A DNA stretch of 64,000 bases. It comes from Silicimonas sp. (GTDB taxonomy: Bacteria > Pseudomonadota > Alphaproteobacteria > Rhodobacterales > Rhodobacteraceae). Positions 1 through 7,335 of this stretch are shown piece by piece. The translations under genes were made by a program, and so were the position numbers. The stretch covers positions 1-64,000 of the forward strand of contig JAJEAC010000086.1 in NCBI GenBank assembly GCA_022824315.1. The letters are read 5' to 3'. Position 1 is the stretch's first letter. The number at the start of each line of letters is the position of its first letter. The notes under the pieces were generated by a model that saw only the letters and a program-made list of their open reading frames with translations, ran no database searches and had not been told where the DNA came from.

Positions 1-348
1 ACGAATCTCGCTGACCTCATAGAGGCTCATCACCGAGCCTCGGATGGCTTTCAGGTAGGCTTTGGGAATGGCTTTTTCGTTCCAGCCGCGGCGCTTGAGA
101 TAAAGATCAACCACATTGCCATCTTCGGTGTCCCGGCTGAGGAAGTCATTCATGGCCATCTCATTCAGGACAGAGACCCAATGCTGGCCGATTTTGTCAG
201 CCATTTCTTCGAACGTATCGAGATCATGCAGGTCACAATAGGCATGCAGATGATCGTCTATCGCGTCTTCGAAGTGCTCAGGCCAAGGCCCGCGTACCAT
301 CCATTTCACGAGGCCATCGAATGCGGTTGCCGGAATCTTGATCGTCAC
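1..348 (-). CDS. Hypothetical protein, 3' end beyond window
   Basis: Reading leftward from a GTG at 346-348, the frame stays open for 116 codons to the window edge without a stop, so the C-terminus is missing. The visible protein begins VTIKIPATAFDGLVKW and is rich in acidic and aromatic residues, with no signal peptide or membrane segment. I do not recognise the family. An ATG at 354-356 lies in another frame and stops after three codons, so the GTG is preferred. The gene's upstream side is only 7 bp from the 9-bp duplication made by the IS4-family insertion, so its native promoter has probably been displaced. Base composition is lower in GC than the core genes. Confidence 0.5.
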   Translation of the reverse strand, partial: MTIKIPATAFDGLVKWMVRGPWPEHFEDAIDDHLHAYCDLHDLDTFEEMADKIGQHWVSVLNEMAMNDFLSRDTEDGNVVDLYLKRRGWNEKAIPKAYLKAIRGSVMSLYEVSEIR

Positions 349-363
349 TCTTTCATTTCCTCT

Positions 364-1693
364 CACAAGTGTCCCAACGTTTTGATCGGGACATGCCTTA
401 ATGCATTGTTTTCAAGTCAACAATTCCTCATTTTCCGCGTTTCCGACTTGAACGCCACCTGAGCGAGCCATACCGCCACGCCGTTCGACCCCATCAGAAC
501 GGAGTCTGGCCATGTACACTGGAAAGCTCGTTTTCGCCCAGGTCATGGATCAACTTCCGTGGCACAGGTTCCACCGCGTCGTCGACCAGTACAACGGCAA
601 TCGCAAGATCAAGTCGTTCCCCTGCAGCGACCAGTACCGGTGCATGGCGTTTGCACAGCTGACCTACCGTTCGAGCCTGCGTGACATCGAGACCTGCCTG
701 CGCGCCCAAGCAGGCAAGCTCTATCACATGGGCATCCGCGGCGGCGTGGCGAGAAACACGCTTTCCAATGCCAACAACGTCAGGGACTGGAGGCTCTACG
801 CAGCGTTCACGCAGCACCTGATCCATGCCGCAAGGCGCCTGCATCACGAGGAGGACCACGGGCTCGATCTCGACGGCACGGTCTACGCGCTCGATTCCTC
901 CACGATCGACCTGTGCCTGTCGCTCTTTCCCTGGGCGCGGTTCCGCAAGACCAAGGCGGCCGTCAAGCTGCACACGCTCCTCGACTTGCGCGGAAACATT
1001 CCGGCATTCATTCACGTCACCGAGGGAAAGCTCCACGATGTCAACATCCTGGACATCATGGCCCCGGAGCCGGGAGCCTTCTACATCATGGACCGCGCCT
1101 ATCTCGACTTCGCCCGCCTGCACACGCTGCATCTCAATTCGGCGCGCTTCGTGCTGCGGGCGAAGAGCAACACGAAGCTCAGGCGCCTCTACTCGAGGAA
1201 GGTCGACCGCACGACCGGGATCATCTGTGACCAGACCGTGGTGCCGGACGGCGTCACGACGCCGAAGCACTATCCCGACAAGCTGCGCCGCATCAAATAC
1301 GTCGACAGGGAAACCGAAAGGACCCTAGTGTTCCTGACCAACGACTTCATCCTGCCGCCCCTGACCATCGCCGAACTGTACCGTTCGAGATGGCGGGTTG
1401 AACTTTTTTCAAGTGGGTCAAGAAAAACCTGAGAATCAAGTCGTTCTTCGGCACCTCGGAGAACGCCGTGAGGAGCCAGATCTGGATCGCCGTCTCCGTT
1501 TATGTCTTCGTGGCGATCATTCGCAGGCGCCTCGGGCTGGCCATGAGCCTCCACACAATCCTGCAGATCCTGAGCGTGACGCCGTTCGAGAAAACACCTT
1601 TGGATCAACTGCTTAGCGCGATCCCGCTGCAAAAGTCACAGCCCCATCCCAATAACCAGTTGAAACTATTCGATTAACGTAGGGACACTAGTG
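364..1693 (+). mobile_element. IS4-family insertion sequence with 9-bp target duplication
   Basis: The ends are imperfect inverted repeats. The left end reads CACAAGTGTCCCAACGTT, and the complement of the right end reads CACTAGTGTCCCTACGTT, 16 of 18 identical. The repeat ATTTCCTCT lies directly outside each end, at 355-363 and 1694-1702, a perfect 9-bp target-site duplication within the size range known for IS4-family elements. The element is about 1330 bp and holds one transposase reading frame. The intact duplication shows simple transposition at this exact place with no later end deletion. The insertion sits just upstream of the partial gene at 1-348 and next to an Lrp/AsnC fragment. Confidence 0.85.
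512..1677 (+). pseudogene. IS4-family transposase, frameshifted
   Basis: This is a DDE transposase with the N-terminal domain typical of this IS4 subgroup, followed by the catalytic core. The acidic residues are seen in LDGTVYALDSSTIDL (first D), IMDRAYLD (second D) and the YRSRWRVELF block (E). At the run of six T at 1404-1409 the frame breaks. The first frame stops at 1432, while the expected continuation (FKWVKKNLRIKSFFGTSENA) is in the next frame and runs to a stop at 1677. One extra T would restore a protein of about 388 residues. The break is inside the catalytic E region, so the product is probably inactive unless slippage on the T run restores it. A sequencing indel is also possible. 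Confidence 0.85.
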
Positions 1694-1703
1694 ATTTCCT
1701 CTG

Positions 1704-1925
1704 CCAAATCCCTTCAAACCGGCCTGCGGCCGTGCGTGTGTAATGTGCGATGACGCCTACTCCATCTCGGGGGAGCGGGACTACCTGCTGCACCTGCTTG
1801 TCCGCGATGTTGCCGACCTCGAAGACTTGCTGATCCGACGTGTCTTCGAGTTGGAATGCGTCTCCGGCACGGCGACGATTTGCGCCCTCCGCCGGATCAA
1901 GCACACCAACCGCACTCCGACTTGA
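1704..1925 (+). pseudogene. Lrp/AsnC-type regulator, C-terminal fragment
   Basis: The frame encodes a recognisable end of an Lrp/AsnC regulator: a CDDAYSISGERDYLLHLLV segment, then VRDVADLEDLLIRRVFEL and a final ALRRIKHTNRTPT tail. These match the effector-binding RAM domain and its usual terminal pattern. The N-terminal helix-turn-helix and the start of the RAM domain are absent. The recognisable sequence begins right next to the right-hand IS target duplication, and the missing half is not on the other side of the element, so a deletion or rearrangement preceded or accompanied the insertion. It is not expected to be functional. Confidence 0.7.
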
Positions 1926-1980
1926 CGCCACGCCCTGCCGGCGTGTCTGGGCGTGATGTGCATTGGATGAACTGCGTCAA

Positions 1981-2026
1981 AGGAGAGCACCGCCTATCTC
2001 GCGCACAAGATAGGCGGTGCTCTCCT
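1981..2026. terminator. Strong 19-bp perfect hairpin between convergent genes
   Basis: AGGAGAGCACCGCCTATCT at 1981-1999 is followed, after an 8-nt loop (CGCGCACA), by its exact complement at 2008-2026. It lies between the Lrp fragment on the plus strand and the 3' end of the MBL gene on the minus strand. No T-run follows on either strand, so it is not a classical intrinsic terminator. A bidirectional terminator or an mRNA-stabilising stem fits the position. It could also be a small palindromic repeat element. Confidence 0.55.
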
Positions 2027-2175
2027 CCATTGGCCACTTCCAATTCATTCACTGGCGCACGCTCACACCAACTCGGGCCTCGGTCCTCGACGAGAACATG
2101 CCGCCAATACTCCGGTGCCTAATGCGAAGCGTCGACAAGGAAACCGCCAGGATCCGGACCTATCAATGTCCCACA

Positions 2176-2994
2176 CTAAAGCGTCAATAGGTCCTGACCG
2201 ATCGCAATCGGGCCGGCAAAATGCCGGCGTATCTGCTGGTGCAGGTTCGCAGGCACTGAGGCGGACAACATGTGCGTCGTCACACAAAGTCGCGCTTGGG
2301 CCTTCGCTGCTATCCGGCCAAGCTCTTCCGGCGGCGTATGCGCATACTGCATGTGATCGCTCCTGATGTCTGTTGCGGTCCACACGCCGTATTCGACGCA
2401 CTCATGGATCAGAACATCGGCATTCTGCGCATTCTGAATCAGGTTTTCATTCGGACATGTATCGCCGGATAGGACGATCTTGTGACCCGCCGCCTCTACG
2501 CGATAGCCGAAGGGTTGCTCGATGGGATAATGCGTCACGTCAAACGGGGCGACAGTCAGCCCCTGATGCTCGAACACAAACCCTTCTTCAATTTCGGTCA
2601 CGTAGATCTTGGGTGGCTCGACCGGTTCAGTCCGTATTTTGCGACGGTAATCAATGTCTTGTCGATGAAGGACCAGAATATTGTCGACAAGGTTCTGCAG
2701 ACCAGCCGGACCAAGCAGGTTCAGCGGCGTGCGGTTTCCCCCAATCCAGCGGCGGACTAGAAACGGTCCAAGATCGGCCCAGTGGTCCAGATGAAAGTGG
2801 GTAATGAACAGGTGGTCGATTTCGGCGGCGTTCGCGCCCGCCTGACCCAGACGCAGTAAAGCGCCAGGGCCACAATCGATCATGAATCGGAAGTCGCCGA
2901 CGCGGAACAGATAGGACGCCCCGGCACGATTCGGGTCCGGGGCGGGTGTGCCGGTGCCGAGAAGCGTGACACCAAACGACATGGATTCGCTCAC
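2176..2994 (-). CDS. MBL-fold metallohydrolase (AtsA / RNase Z-like)
   Basis: This is a 272-residue metallo-beta-lactamase-fold hydrolase, probably cytoplasmic since no signal peptide is seen. The zinc motif is clear as FITHFHLDHWADL (HxHxDH) near residue 85. It is preceded by the LLGTGTPAPDPNRAG and MIDCGPGALLRLG blocks typical of the RNase Z/arylsulfatase-like branch, with the later ligands in VLSGDT and near the C-terminal THML segment. It is the last gene of a minus-strand unit, and its ATG overlaps the stop of the dioxygenase gene by 4 nt. The context (Rieske and TauD-type oxygenases) suggests hydrolysis of an ester or lactone intermediate in a catabolic pathway. The substrate is not deducible. 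Confidence 0.85.
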   Translation of the reverse strand: MSESMSFGVTLLGTGTPAPDPNRAGASYLFRVGDFRFMIDCGPGALLRLGQAGANAAEIDHLFITHFHLDHWADLGPFLVRRWIGGNRTPLNLLGPAGLQNLVDNILVLHRQDIDYRRKIRTEPVEPPKIYVTEIEEGFVFEHQGLTVAPFDVTHYPIEQPFGYRVEAAGHKIVLSGDTCPNENLIQNAQNADVLIHECVEYGVWTATDIRSDHMQYAHTPPEELGRIAAKAQARLCVTTHMLSASVPANLHQQIRRHFAGPIAIGQDLLTL

Positions 2995-3866
2995 GCGCCA
3001 GCCACCTGTACTTCCGGCCCTTCGACACCCGGGCTGAAGACCGCAGTTCTTCGCATCACCCGGCGTTCGGTCGGGTTTGCCGGGCGGCCCCTATGCAAGG
3101 TTGAGCGGTTGTCCCAGACGATGATGTCACCGGGTGTCCAGCTATGCGCGTAGACGAATTGCGGCTGCTCGCAAAATTCGGTCAACTCCGCCACCAGCGC
3201 CTCGGCCTCAGCCTCGGTCATCCCATCGATGGCGCTGACATGACTGCCGAGCAGAAGGGATTTCCTCCCCGTCACCGGATGGGTTGTAACCAACGGATGC
3301 GGTACGGGTGGCGTCAGCTTGTAATCTTCTTCGGTGAAATCGGTGAAACCGCTCTTGATGCGGGAGTGGAACCGGTCATGGGTTGCAGTCAGCATGCCCA
3401 GCCGGTCTTTTTCGGTCTGCGGCAGGGCATCATAGGCAGCCTCAGTACTGGCCCATTCGGTTTCGCCGCCTTTTCTCACTGCTTCCAGCGCATAAAGGAT
3501 GGACTGTGCCGCCCAGTCCGCCGTGTAGGAATAGTCCGAATGCCACATCATGTTCCCTTTGGAAAAGCGGAGCATGTCGTTCGAGGGCGGCACGATTTTG
3601 CCTTCGGCATCAATGTTGGAGATCTCGACAATCCCTGGCGGGCGTTTGGAATCCCGGGCTCGGTTCACGCGGAGTATCCGGATTCGGCCAAAGATGGAGG
3701 TGAAGTCCAGTTGCTCTTGTTCGCTCAGGGACTGGCCCGGAATGTGGACGATCCCTGCGGTGTTGCCGGCTTTGATGATCTCGTCCCTCTCGGCATGCGA
3801 CAGGCTCTTGACGTTAACGTCTTCGATCTTCAATCCGAAGGCCGGGTGAAGTGTCGTGACCTTCAT
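2991..3866 (-). CDS. TauD/TfdA-family Fe(II)/2-oxoglutarate dioxygenase
   Basis: This 291-residue protein belongs to the TauD/TfdA family, which couples 2-oxoglutarate decarboxylation to substrate hydroxylation or cleavage. Iron ligands are visible as MMWHSDYSY (HxD, about residue 113) and the distal histidine in STLHRGRPANPTERRVMRR, whose arginines would bind 2-oxoglutarate. Length is normal for the family. Its ATG overlaps the Rieske gene stop, and its stop overlaps the MBL gene start, both as ATGA, so the three genes are translationally coupled. Members act on taurine, phenoxyacetates, pyrethroid-like or carnitine-like compounds, and the substrate here cannot be assigned from sequence. Confidence 0.87.
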   Translation of the reverse strand: MKVTTLHPAFGLKIEDVNVKSLSHAERDEIIKAGNTAGIVHIPGQSLSEQEQLDFTSIFGRIRILRVNRARDSKRPPGIVEISNIDAEGKIVPPSNDMLRFSKGNMMWHSDYSYTADWAAQSILYALEAVRKGGETEWASTEAAYDALPQTEKDRLGMLTATHDRFHSRIKSGFTDFTEEDYKLTPPVPHPLVTTHPVTGRKSLLLGSHVSAIDGMTEAEAEALVAELTEFCEQPQFVYAHSWTPGDIIVWDNRSTLHRGRPANPTERRVMRRTAVFSPGVEGPEVQVAGA

Positions 3867-4927
3867 GCTTCCTGCTCCTTCTTCACAGCCATCCGTGCAA
3901 GCTGGCGGGCCTTTTCGACACCTTCATCGACATGAATGAACACGAGGTCCGCGTCCGGATTGTATCCGATGTTTTCCTGCGTCTGGGTCAGGATCACGAC
4001 ATCCTGGTTGAGCGTCTCCACCGTGGAATCCCAGATCTGGTTCAACTGTTCCTCATCCAAATGGCCGCGATAGCAATGCATCGTGAAGTAGTGGCAGCTG
4101 GTCTCGGTTTCCGGAGTGATGCAGGTATTGCCGCGGCTGACTGTTTTCGCATGGTCGGGCGCATCCGCCTCAGCCGAGATGAACTCAAACCCGTCCGCGC
4201 CATACATATCCGGCCCCATCCCTTTGAACGTGCGCATATGGCAAGGTGCGCGGAACTCGATGATCTGCCAACGGTCAACTTGCCCTTCGATCCCGTATTT
4301 CGCAGCATAGGCAGGCGGCGGCGGGCGGTTCCGCGTCCAGCGCCGGACGGTTACGTGTTCATCTGTTGCAAACGTGTCGATTTCGGCCTCCTCCCCATCC
4401 AAAGCCGAACCGATGGTCGTCTTGTGGACGTAGCCCACGTGGGAAAGGTCCATCAGGTTATCGACCGACATCATGTAGTGGCAGGGGATGTTGAAATAGC
4501 CGCCTTTCGTGGTCCAGCCGTCATCCTCGACCCAGCGCCAGTCAGGCACACTGCTTTCATCCGCTTCCGACTCCTCACCACCCCAGATCCAGATCATGCC
4601 ATAGCGTTCGATCACCGCATAGGCGCGGACCTTTGCATGTTCCGGCACTTCCACCTGACCGGGAATATGGGTGCAGGCACCCTTCTTGTCGAAGCACAGC
4701 CCGTGATAGGGGCATTCGATTGTGTCGTCGAGCAACCGGCCCGCCGAGAGCGGGGCGAGGCGATGGCAGCAGCGGTCCTCCAGCGCGACTGCCTCACCGT
4801 CCCTTGTGCGGAATAAGACAACCGGATCGTTCAGGATGATCCGGCGCATTGGCTCGCGGGTAACCTCCTCGGCCATCGCGGCGGCATACCATGCGTTTTT
4901 CTGAAAGGCGTGAGTCCGTAGTTTCAT
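3863..4927 (-). CDS. Rieske [2Fe-2S] aromatic oxygenase alpha subunit (VanA-like)
   Basis: This 354-residue oxygenase starts at the ATG at 4925-4927, behind a GGGAGAAAG ribosome site. The Rieske cluster ligands are CCHRLAPLSAGRL and ECPYHGLCF (CxH...CxxH, about residues 47-70). The mononuclear iron site is DNLMDLSHVGYVHK. The architecture is that of VanA-type single-component terminal oxygenases, such as O-demethylases of aromatic acids. No ferredoxin reductase partner is in the window. The reading frame upstream is open without a stop into the broken demethylase gene, so a longer 747-codon frame exists, but the start chosen matches family N-termini (MKLRTHAFQKNAWYAAAMAEE). Confidence 0.87.
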   Translation of the reverse strand: MKLRTHAFQKNAWYAAAMAEEVTREPMRRIILNDPVVLFRTRDGEAVALEDRCCHRLAPLSAGRLLDDTIECPYHGLCFDKKGACTHIPGQVEVPEHAKVRAYAVIERYGMIWIWGGEESEADESSVPDWRWVEDDGWTTKGGYFNIPCHYMMSVDNLMDLSHVGYVHKTTIGSALDGEEAEIDTFATDEHVTVRRWTRNRPPPPAYAAKYGIEGQVDRWQIIEFRAPCHMRTFKGMGPDMYGADGFEFISAEADAPDHAKTVSRGNTCITPETETSCHYFTMHCYRGHLDEEQLNQIWDSTVETLNQDVVILTQTQENIGYNPDADLVFIHVDEGVEKARQLARMAVKKEQEA

Positions 4928-5790
4928 GGCTTTCTCCCAAATCTGAACCCGGCGGCACAAGGTCGCCGACAGAGGTTGTTTCTTGTAGTCTTTCCGTGCG
5001 GCAACACTCATCGGGCATGGCTCAACTAAGCAGGCAACGTCGGTCTGGGTGTGGCGTTCAACAGCGGGTTTTCCGCTGCCGCCGTCGGGCTCACCACTGG
5101 TAAGGCTAACCTCTGAACCAGACGCGACTACATCCTCGTCAAGCAGCGCCAGCGAGATCCAGCTTCGCACATTGGACGTGTAGACCGGGTAGTGCGAAAT
5201 TCCGACAGGCTTGTCGTCTTTCGTAGCCAGGTTATGCGGGCAGGTCGCGAAGTGCGAGGCCGGCATGTCTATGAACTTGTACCGATCGCGATCCCCGGGC
5301 TGCGAGGCGAACAACTTGACCACGTCATCCGTCGCCCTGCGTAGAGTACGCTTCTGGCGATATGGTTTTTCGGCCATTGCATCCAATGCAGCGCGCCCGA
5401 TGATTTCGCGATCGAATTTCACGATATGGCCATAGCCGAGGTCATAGGGCGTCAGGTAATAGTCCTCGGCATTGTCGCTGACCATTGACCCGCCAAGCGA
5501 CAGGCCAGCCATGAAGCTGTCAGCGCCCAGCCATTCGCGGAAACTCTTCATCGTGTTGACGGCGAGGTCTTCCATAAGGCGCTTCACGTCAGGCCATCGA
5601 TATAGTGGTCGGTCACGTGATAGGACTGATCGAACAGAACAGCACCGTGGCGCAAGGCAGCCTGTTGGTCGCGCCAATTGGTAAGCTCTGCCTTGCAGTG
5701 GCACTGATAGGGACCGGACCGTGCGTGTCGTGTCATGTCGACCGAATTGCCGATGGGATTGATCTTGTCTTCGAGTGTCTTGATGGACAT
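4928..5790 (-). pseudogene. LigM/GcvT-like folate-dependent demethylase, broken
   Basis: Two parts of one gene are visible. The N-terminal 68 residues (MSIKTLEDKINPIGNSVD... to VTDHYIDGLT) start at 5790. Near 5585 one base appears to be missing in GGCCTGACGTG. In the other frame the protein resumes as VKRLMEDLAVNTMKS and then jumps directly to FREWLGADSF, SDNAEDYYLTPYDLGYG and the C-terminal GcvT-like domain ending SVAARKDYKK. In intact LigM/DmdA-like proteins (about 450-470 residues) some 200 residues lie between these blocks. The gene therefore has both a frameshift and a large internal deletion. Its C-terminal frame runs without a stop into the Rieske gene. The family transfers methyl groups to tetrahydrofolate, which would have complemented an O- or N-demethylation pathway. 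Confidence 0.75.
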
Positions 5791-5850
5791 TCGCAGTCTC
5801 CCTTGAGCGCACTACACTGATAGCGGACCTCTTCGTGACTTCTGATGTAC

Positions 5851-6169
5851 TAGTGGGCAGAAATTGGGCAGGATCGCAAGCAGAAATTGCAAGTGCCTGC
5901 AATTTCAGCAAATTCAACGGAGAATCGCACCGCTGAAATGGAGATATAGTGCCCGACATCGAAGATCGCTTGAACGAGATGATCAAGCGGCTTTCAGATG
6001 CGGAGATCGACACAGTTGATGCCAAATCCGAACGGTTACGCGTCGTAATCCAAGAAGTGACCGATGGCGATTGCTTCGTCGACGGCGTGCCTATCCATAT
6101 GCCCAATGAGAATTAGGCCCGACAAAACTGTTGCTTTGCCCGTTTAGTGGGCACATAGTGGGCAGAAAT
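5851..6169. repeat. 14-bp direct repeats TAGTGGGCAGAAAT flanking a small ORF
   Basis: TAGTGGGCAGAAAT occurs exactly at 5851-5864 and again at 6156-6169. A shorter copy, TAGTGGGCA, lies at 6145-6153, just before the second repeat. The repeats bracket about 290 bp containing a 55-codon frame. Paired repeats of this kind can be recombination or attachment-site remnants, but no integrase gene is nearby. Confidence 0.45.
5949..6116 (+). CDS. Small hypothetical ORF (55 aa)
   Basis: A GTG at 5949 opens 55 codons ending at TAG 6114-6116. The product begins VPDIEDRLNEMIKRLSDAE, is acidic and predicted mostly helical at its N-terminus, and ends IHMPNEN. I do not recognise it. No strong ribosome site is seen before the GTG. 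It lies entirely between the two 14-bp repeats, in the divergent space between the broken demethylase gene and the cysteine hydrolase gene, so it could be a mobile-element remnant. Coding status is uncertain. Confidence 0.3.
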   Translation: MPDIEDRLNEMIKRLSDAEIDTVDAKSERLRVVIQEVTDGDCFVDGVPIHMPNEN

Positions 6170-6214
6170 GGGGGCGTGCGAATCCCCGTTTGATGAATTC
6201 AGGGAGAAATTTTC

Positions 6215-6886
6215 ATGCCGCATGATGTGCGCATTCCCGAATACGTGATCGGGCGGATCATGGCGAAGCAGGGTAAGCTTGAAGCATTTGACAAGTTCGA
6301 GGCCGCGAAAACGGCCTTCGTGGTCATCGACATGCAGAACTTCTATGTTGCCGAGGTCAATACTGCGATTTCCATCGTGCCATACGTCAAACGCATCGCT
6401 GCAGCCTGCCGTGACAAGGACGTGTCGGTGATTGGGGTGGTCATGAAATGCGCCGAGAAAGAGTGCGAACCCAGCCAGTGGCCGATCTATCGCAAGTATT
6501 TCTTTACCGAAGCAAAGGTCCAGAACCATCTGACCAAGCTCAGCCCCGGTAATGAAGGGCATGAAATCTATCCTGATCTGAAGGTGAAGCCCGAAGACAA
6601 GATCTGCGCTAAAAGCCGGTTCTCGCCGTTCATTGTCGGTGCCTCCGATTTGCACGACATCCTGCAAGAGTTGAGGATCAAGAACTTGATCGATGCCGGG
6701 ACCGCCACCAATATGTGCAGCGATTCGACGGCGGGGGATGCCATGATGCTCGACTACAAGGTCTTGATGGTCGAGGACGCCGCCGCAGCGCGGTATGACG
6801 ATGACCATCTGGCTGGATTGACCTCGTCTTCCCAGTCATTCGGTGACGTGAAGGCCACCGACGACACAATCGCAATGATCGGCTGA
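6215..6886 (+). CDS. Isochorismatase-family cysteine hydrolase
   Basis: This 223-residue protein starts at an ATG behind a GGGAGAAA ribosome site. The catalytic triad of the family is visible: aspartate in FVVIDMQNFY (about residue 40), lysine in ICAKSRFSPF (about 132), and cysteine in AGTATNMCSDSTAGDAM (about 168). Family members hydrolyse amides, carbamates or isochorismate in the cytoplasm. It is the first gene of a plus-strand unit that continues, 4 bp later, with the enoyl-CoA hydratase remnant, then an FAD oxidoreductase and a TTT transporter. An amidase or carbamoylase step in degrading an imported organic acid is likely. The exact substrate is unknown. Confidence 0.88.
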   Translation: MPHDVRIPEYVIGRIMAKQGKLEAFDKFEAAKTAFVVIDMQNFYVAEVNTAISIVPYVKRIAAACRDKDVSVIGVVMKCAEKECEPSQWPIYRKYFFTEAKVQNHLTKLSPGNEGHEIYPDLKVKPEDKICAKSRFSPFIVGASDLHDILQELRIKNLIDAGTATNMCSDSTAGDAMMLDYKVLMVEDAAAARYDDDHLAGLTSSSQSFGDVKATDDTIAMIG

Positions 6887-6890
6887 CACC

Positions 6891-7335
6891 ATGCCTAACC
6901 AGGCGCCAATCACGGTTTCGACGGAAGAAGGAGTGGGCATCAACCGCTTCGCCCGAACGGAGTCGCGGAATGCGCTGACCGATCTGATGTTGTCGGAAAC
7001 CCGCGCCATCGGGGAGCGGCACGCGAAAGAACTTGCCTTCACCGGACGGCCCATCGGCGCGGAGGAGTCGATGGTGCTCAATGAACTGTGCCCTGTTGTC
7101 CCGGCAGGTACAACAGGTGCCACAGCTCTTGAAGTCGCGGGCGAAATCGAAATCAGCGCGCCATTGGCTGTCATAGCCAGCAAGCAGACCATCAACCGCT
7201 CCGCCTTGCAGACCTTCGAAGAAACCTTGGGCGCGAGTGACGACCTGTCGACGCTCTTGATGACTTCTGAAGACCGCAAAAAAAGTATCCGCCTCCTTCG
7301 TCAAAAAGCGCAAAGCGGAACTGAAGGGAGCGTGA
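6891..7335 (+). pseudogene. Enoyl-CoA hydratase/isomerase, internally deleted and frameshifted
   Basis: The N-terminus (PITVSTEEGVGINRFARTES then RNALTDLML) is that of a crotonase-family protein. It then joins directly to the C-terminal part (AKELAFTGRPIGAEES, CPVVPAG, SAPLAVIASKQTINRS), so about 100 central residues, including the oxyanion-hole region, are gone. At the run of seven A at 7278-7284 the frame is also off by one. With six A the gene would end KVSASFVKKRKAELKGA and a TGA at 7333-7335 overlapping the next gene's ATG (TGATG), the normal coupling. As read here the frame instead runs without a stop into the oxidoreductase. The product cannot be active. Confidence 0.75.

Noticed and set aside
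1404-1409. T6 run in the IS4 transposase as a programmed frameshift
   Set aside because: IS4-family transposases are normally made from one frame and the break is inside the catalytic region. I keep it as a frameshift and note slippage only as a possibility.
2106-2170. Short similarity of GCGTCGACAAGGAAACCG to a part of the IS4 transposase
   Set aside because: Only a short stretch matches and the translation soon departs, so a second IS fragment cannot be supported.
3863-6106. A single 747-residue fused demethylase-Rieske protein
   Set aside because: The upstream 150 or so codons are out of frame with the demethylase start, the demethylase lacks its centre, and a ribosome site with a family-like start precedes the Rieske part.
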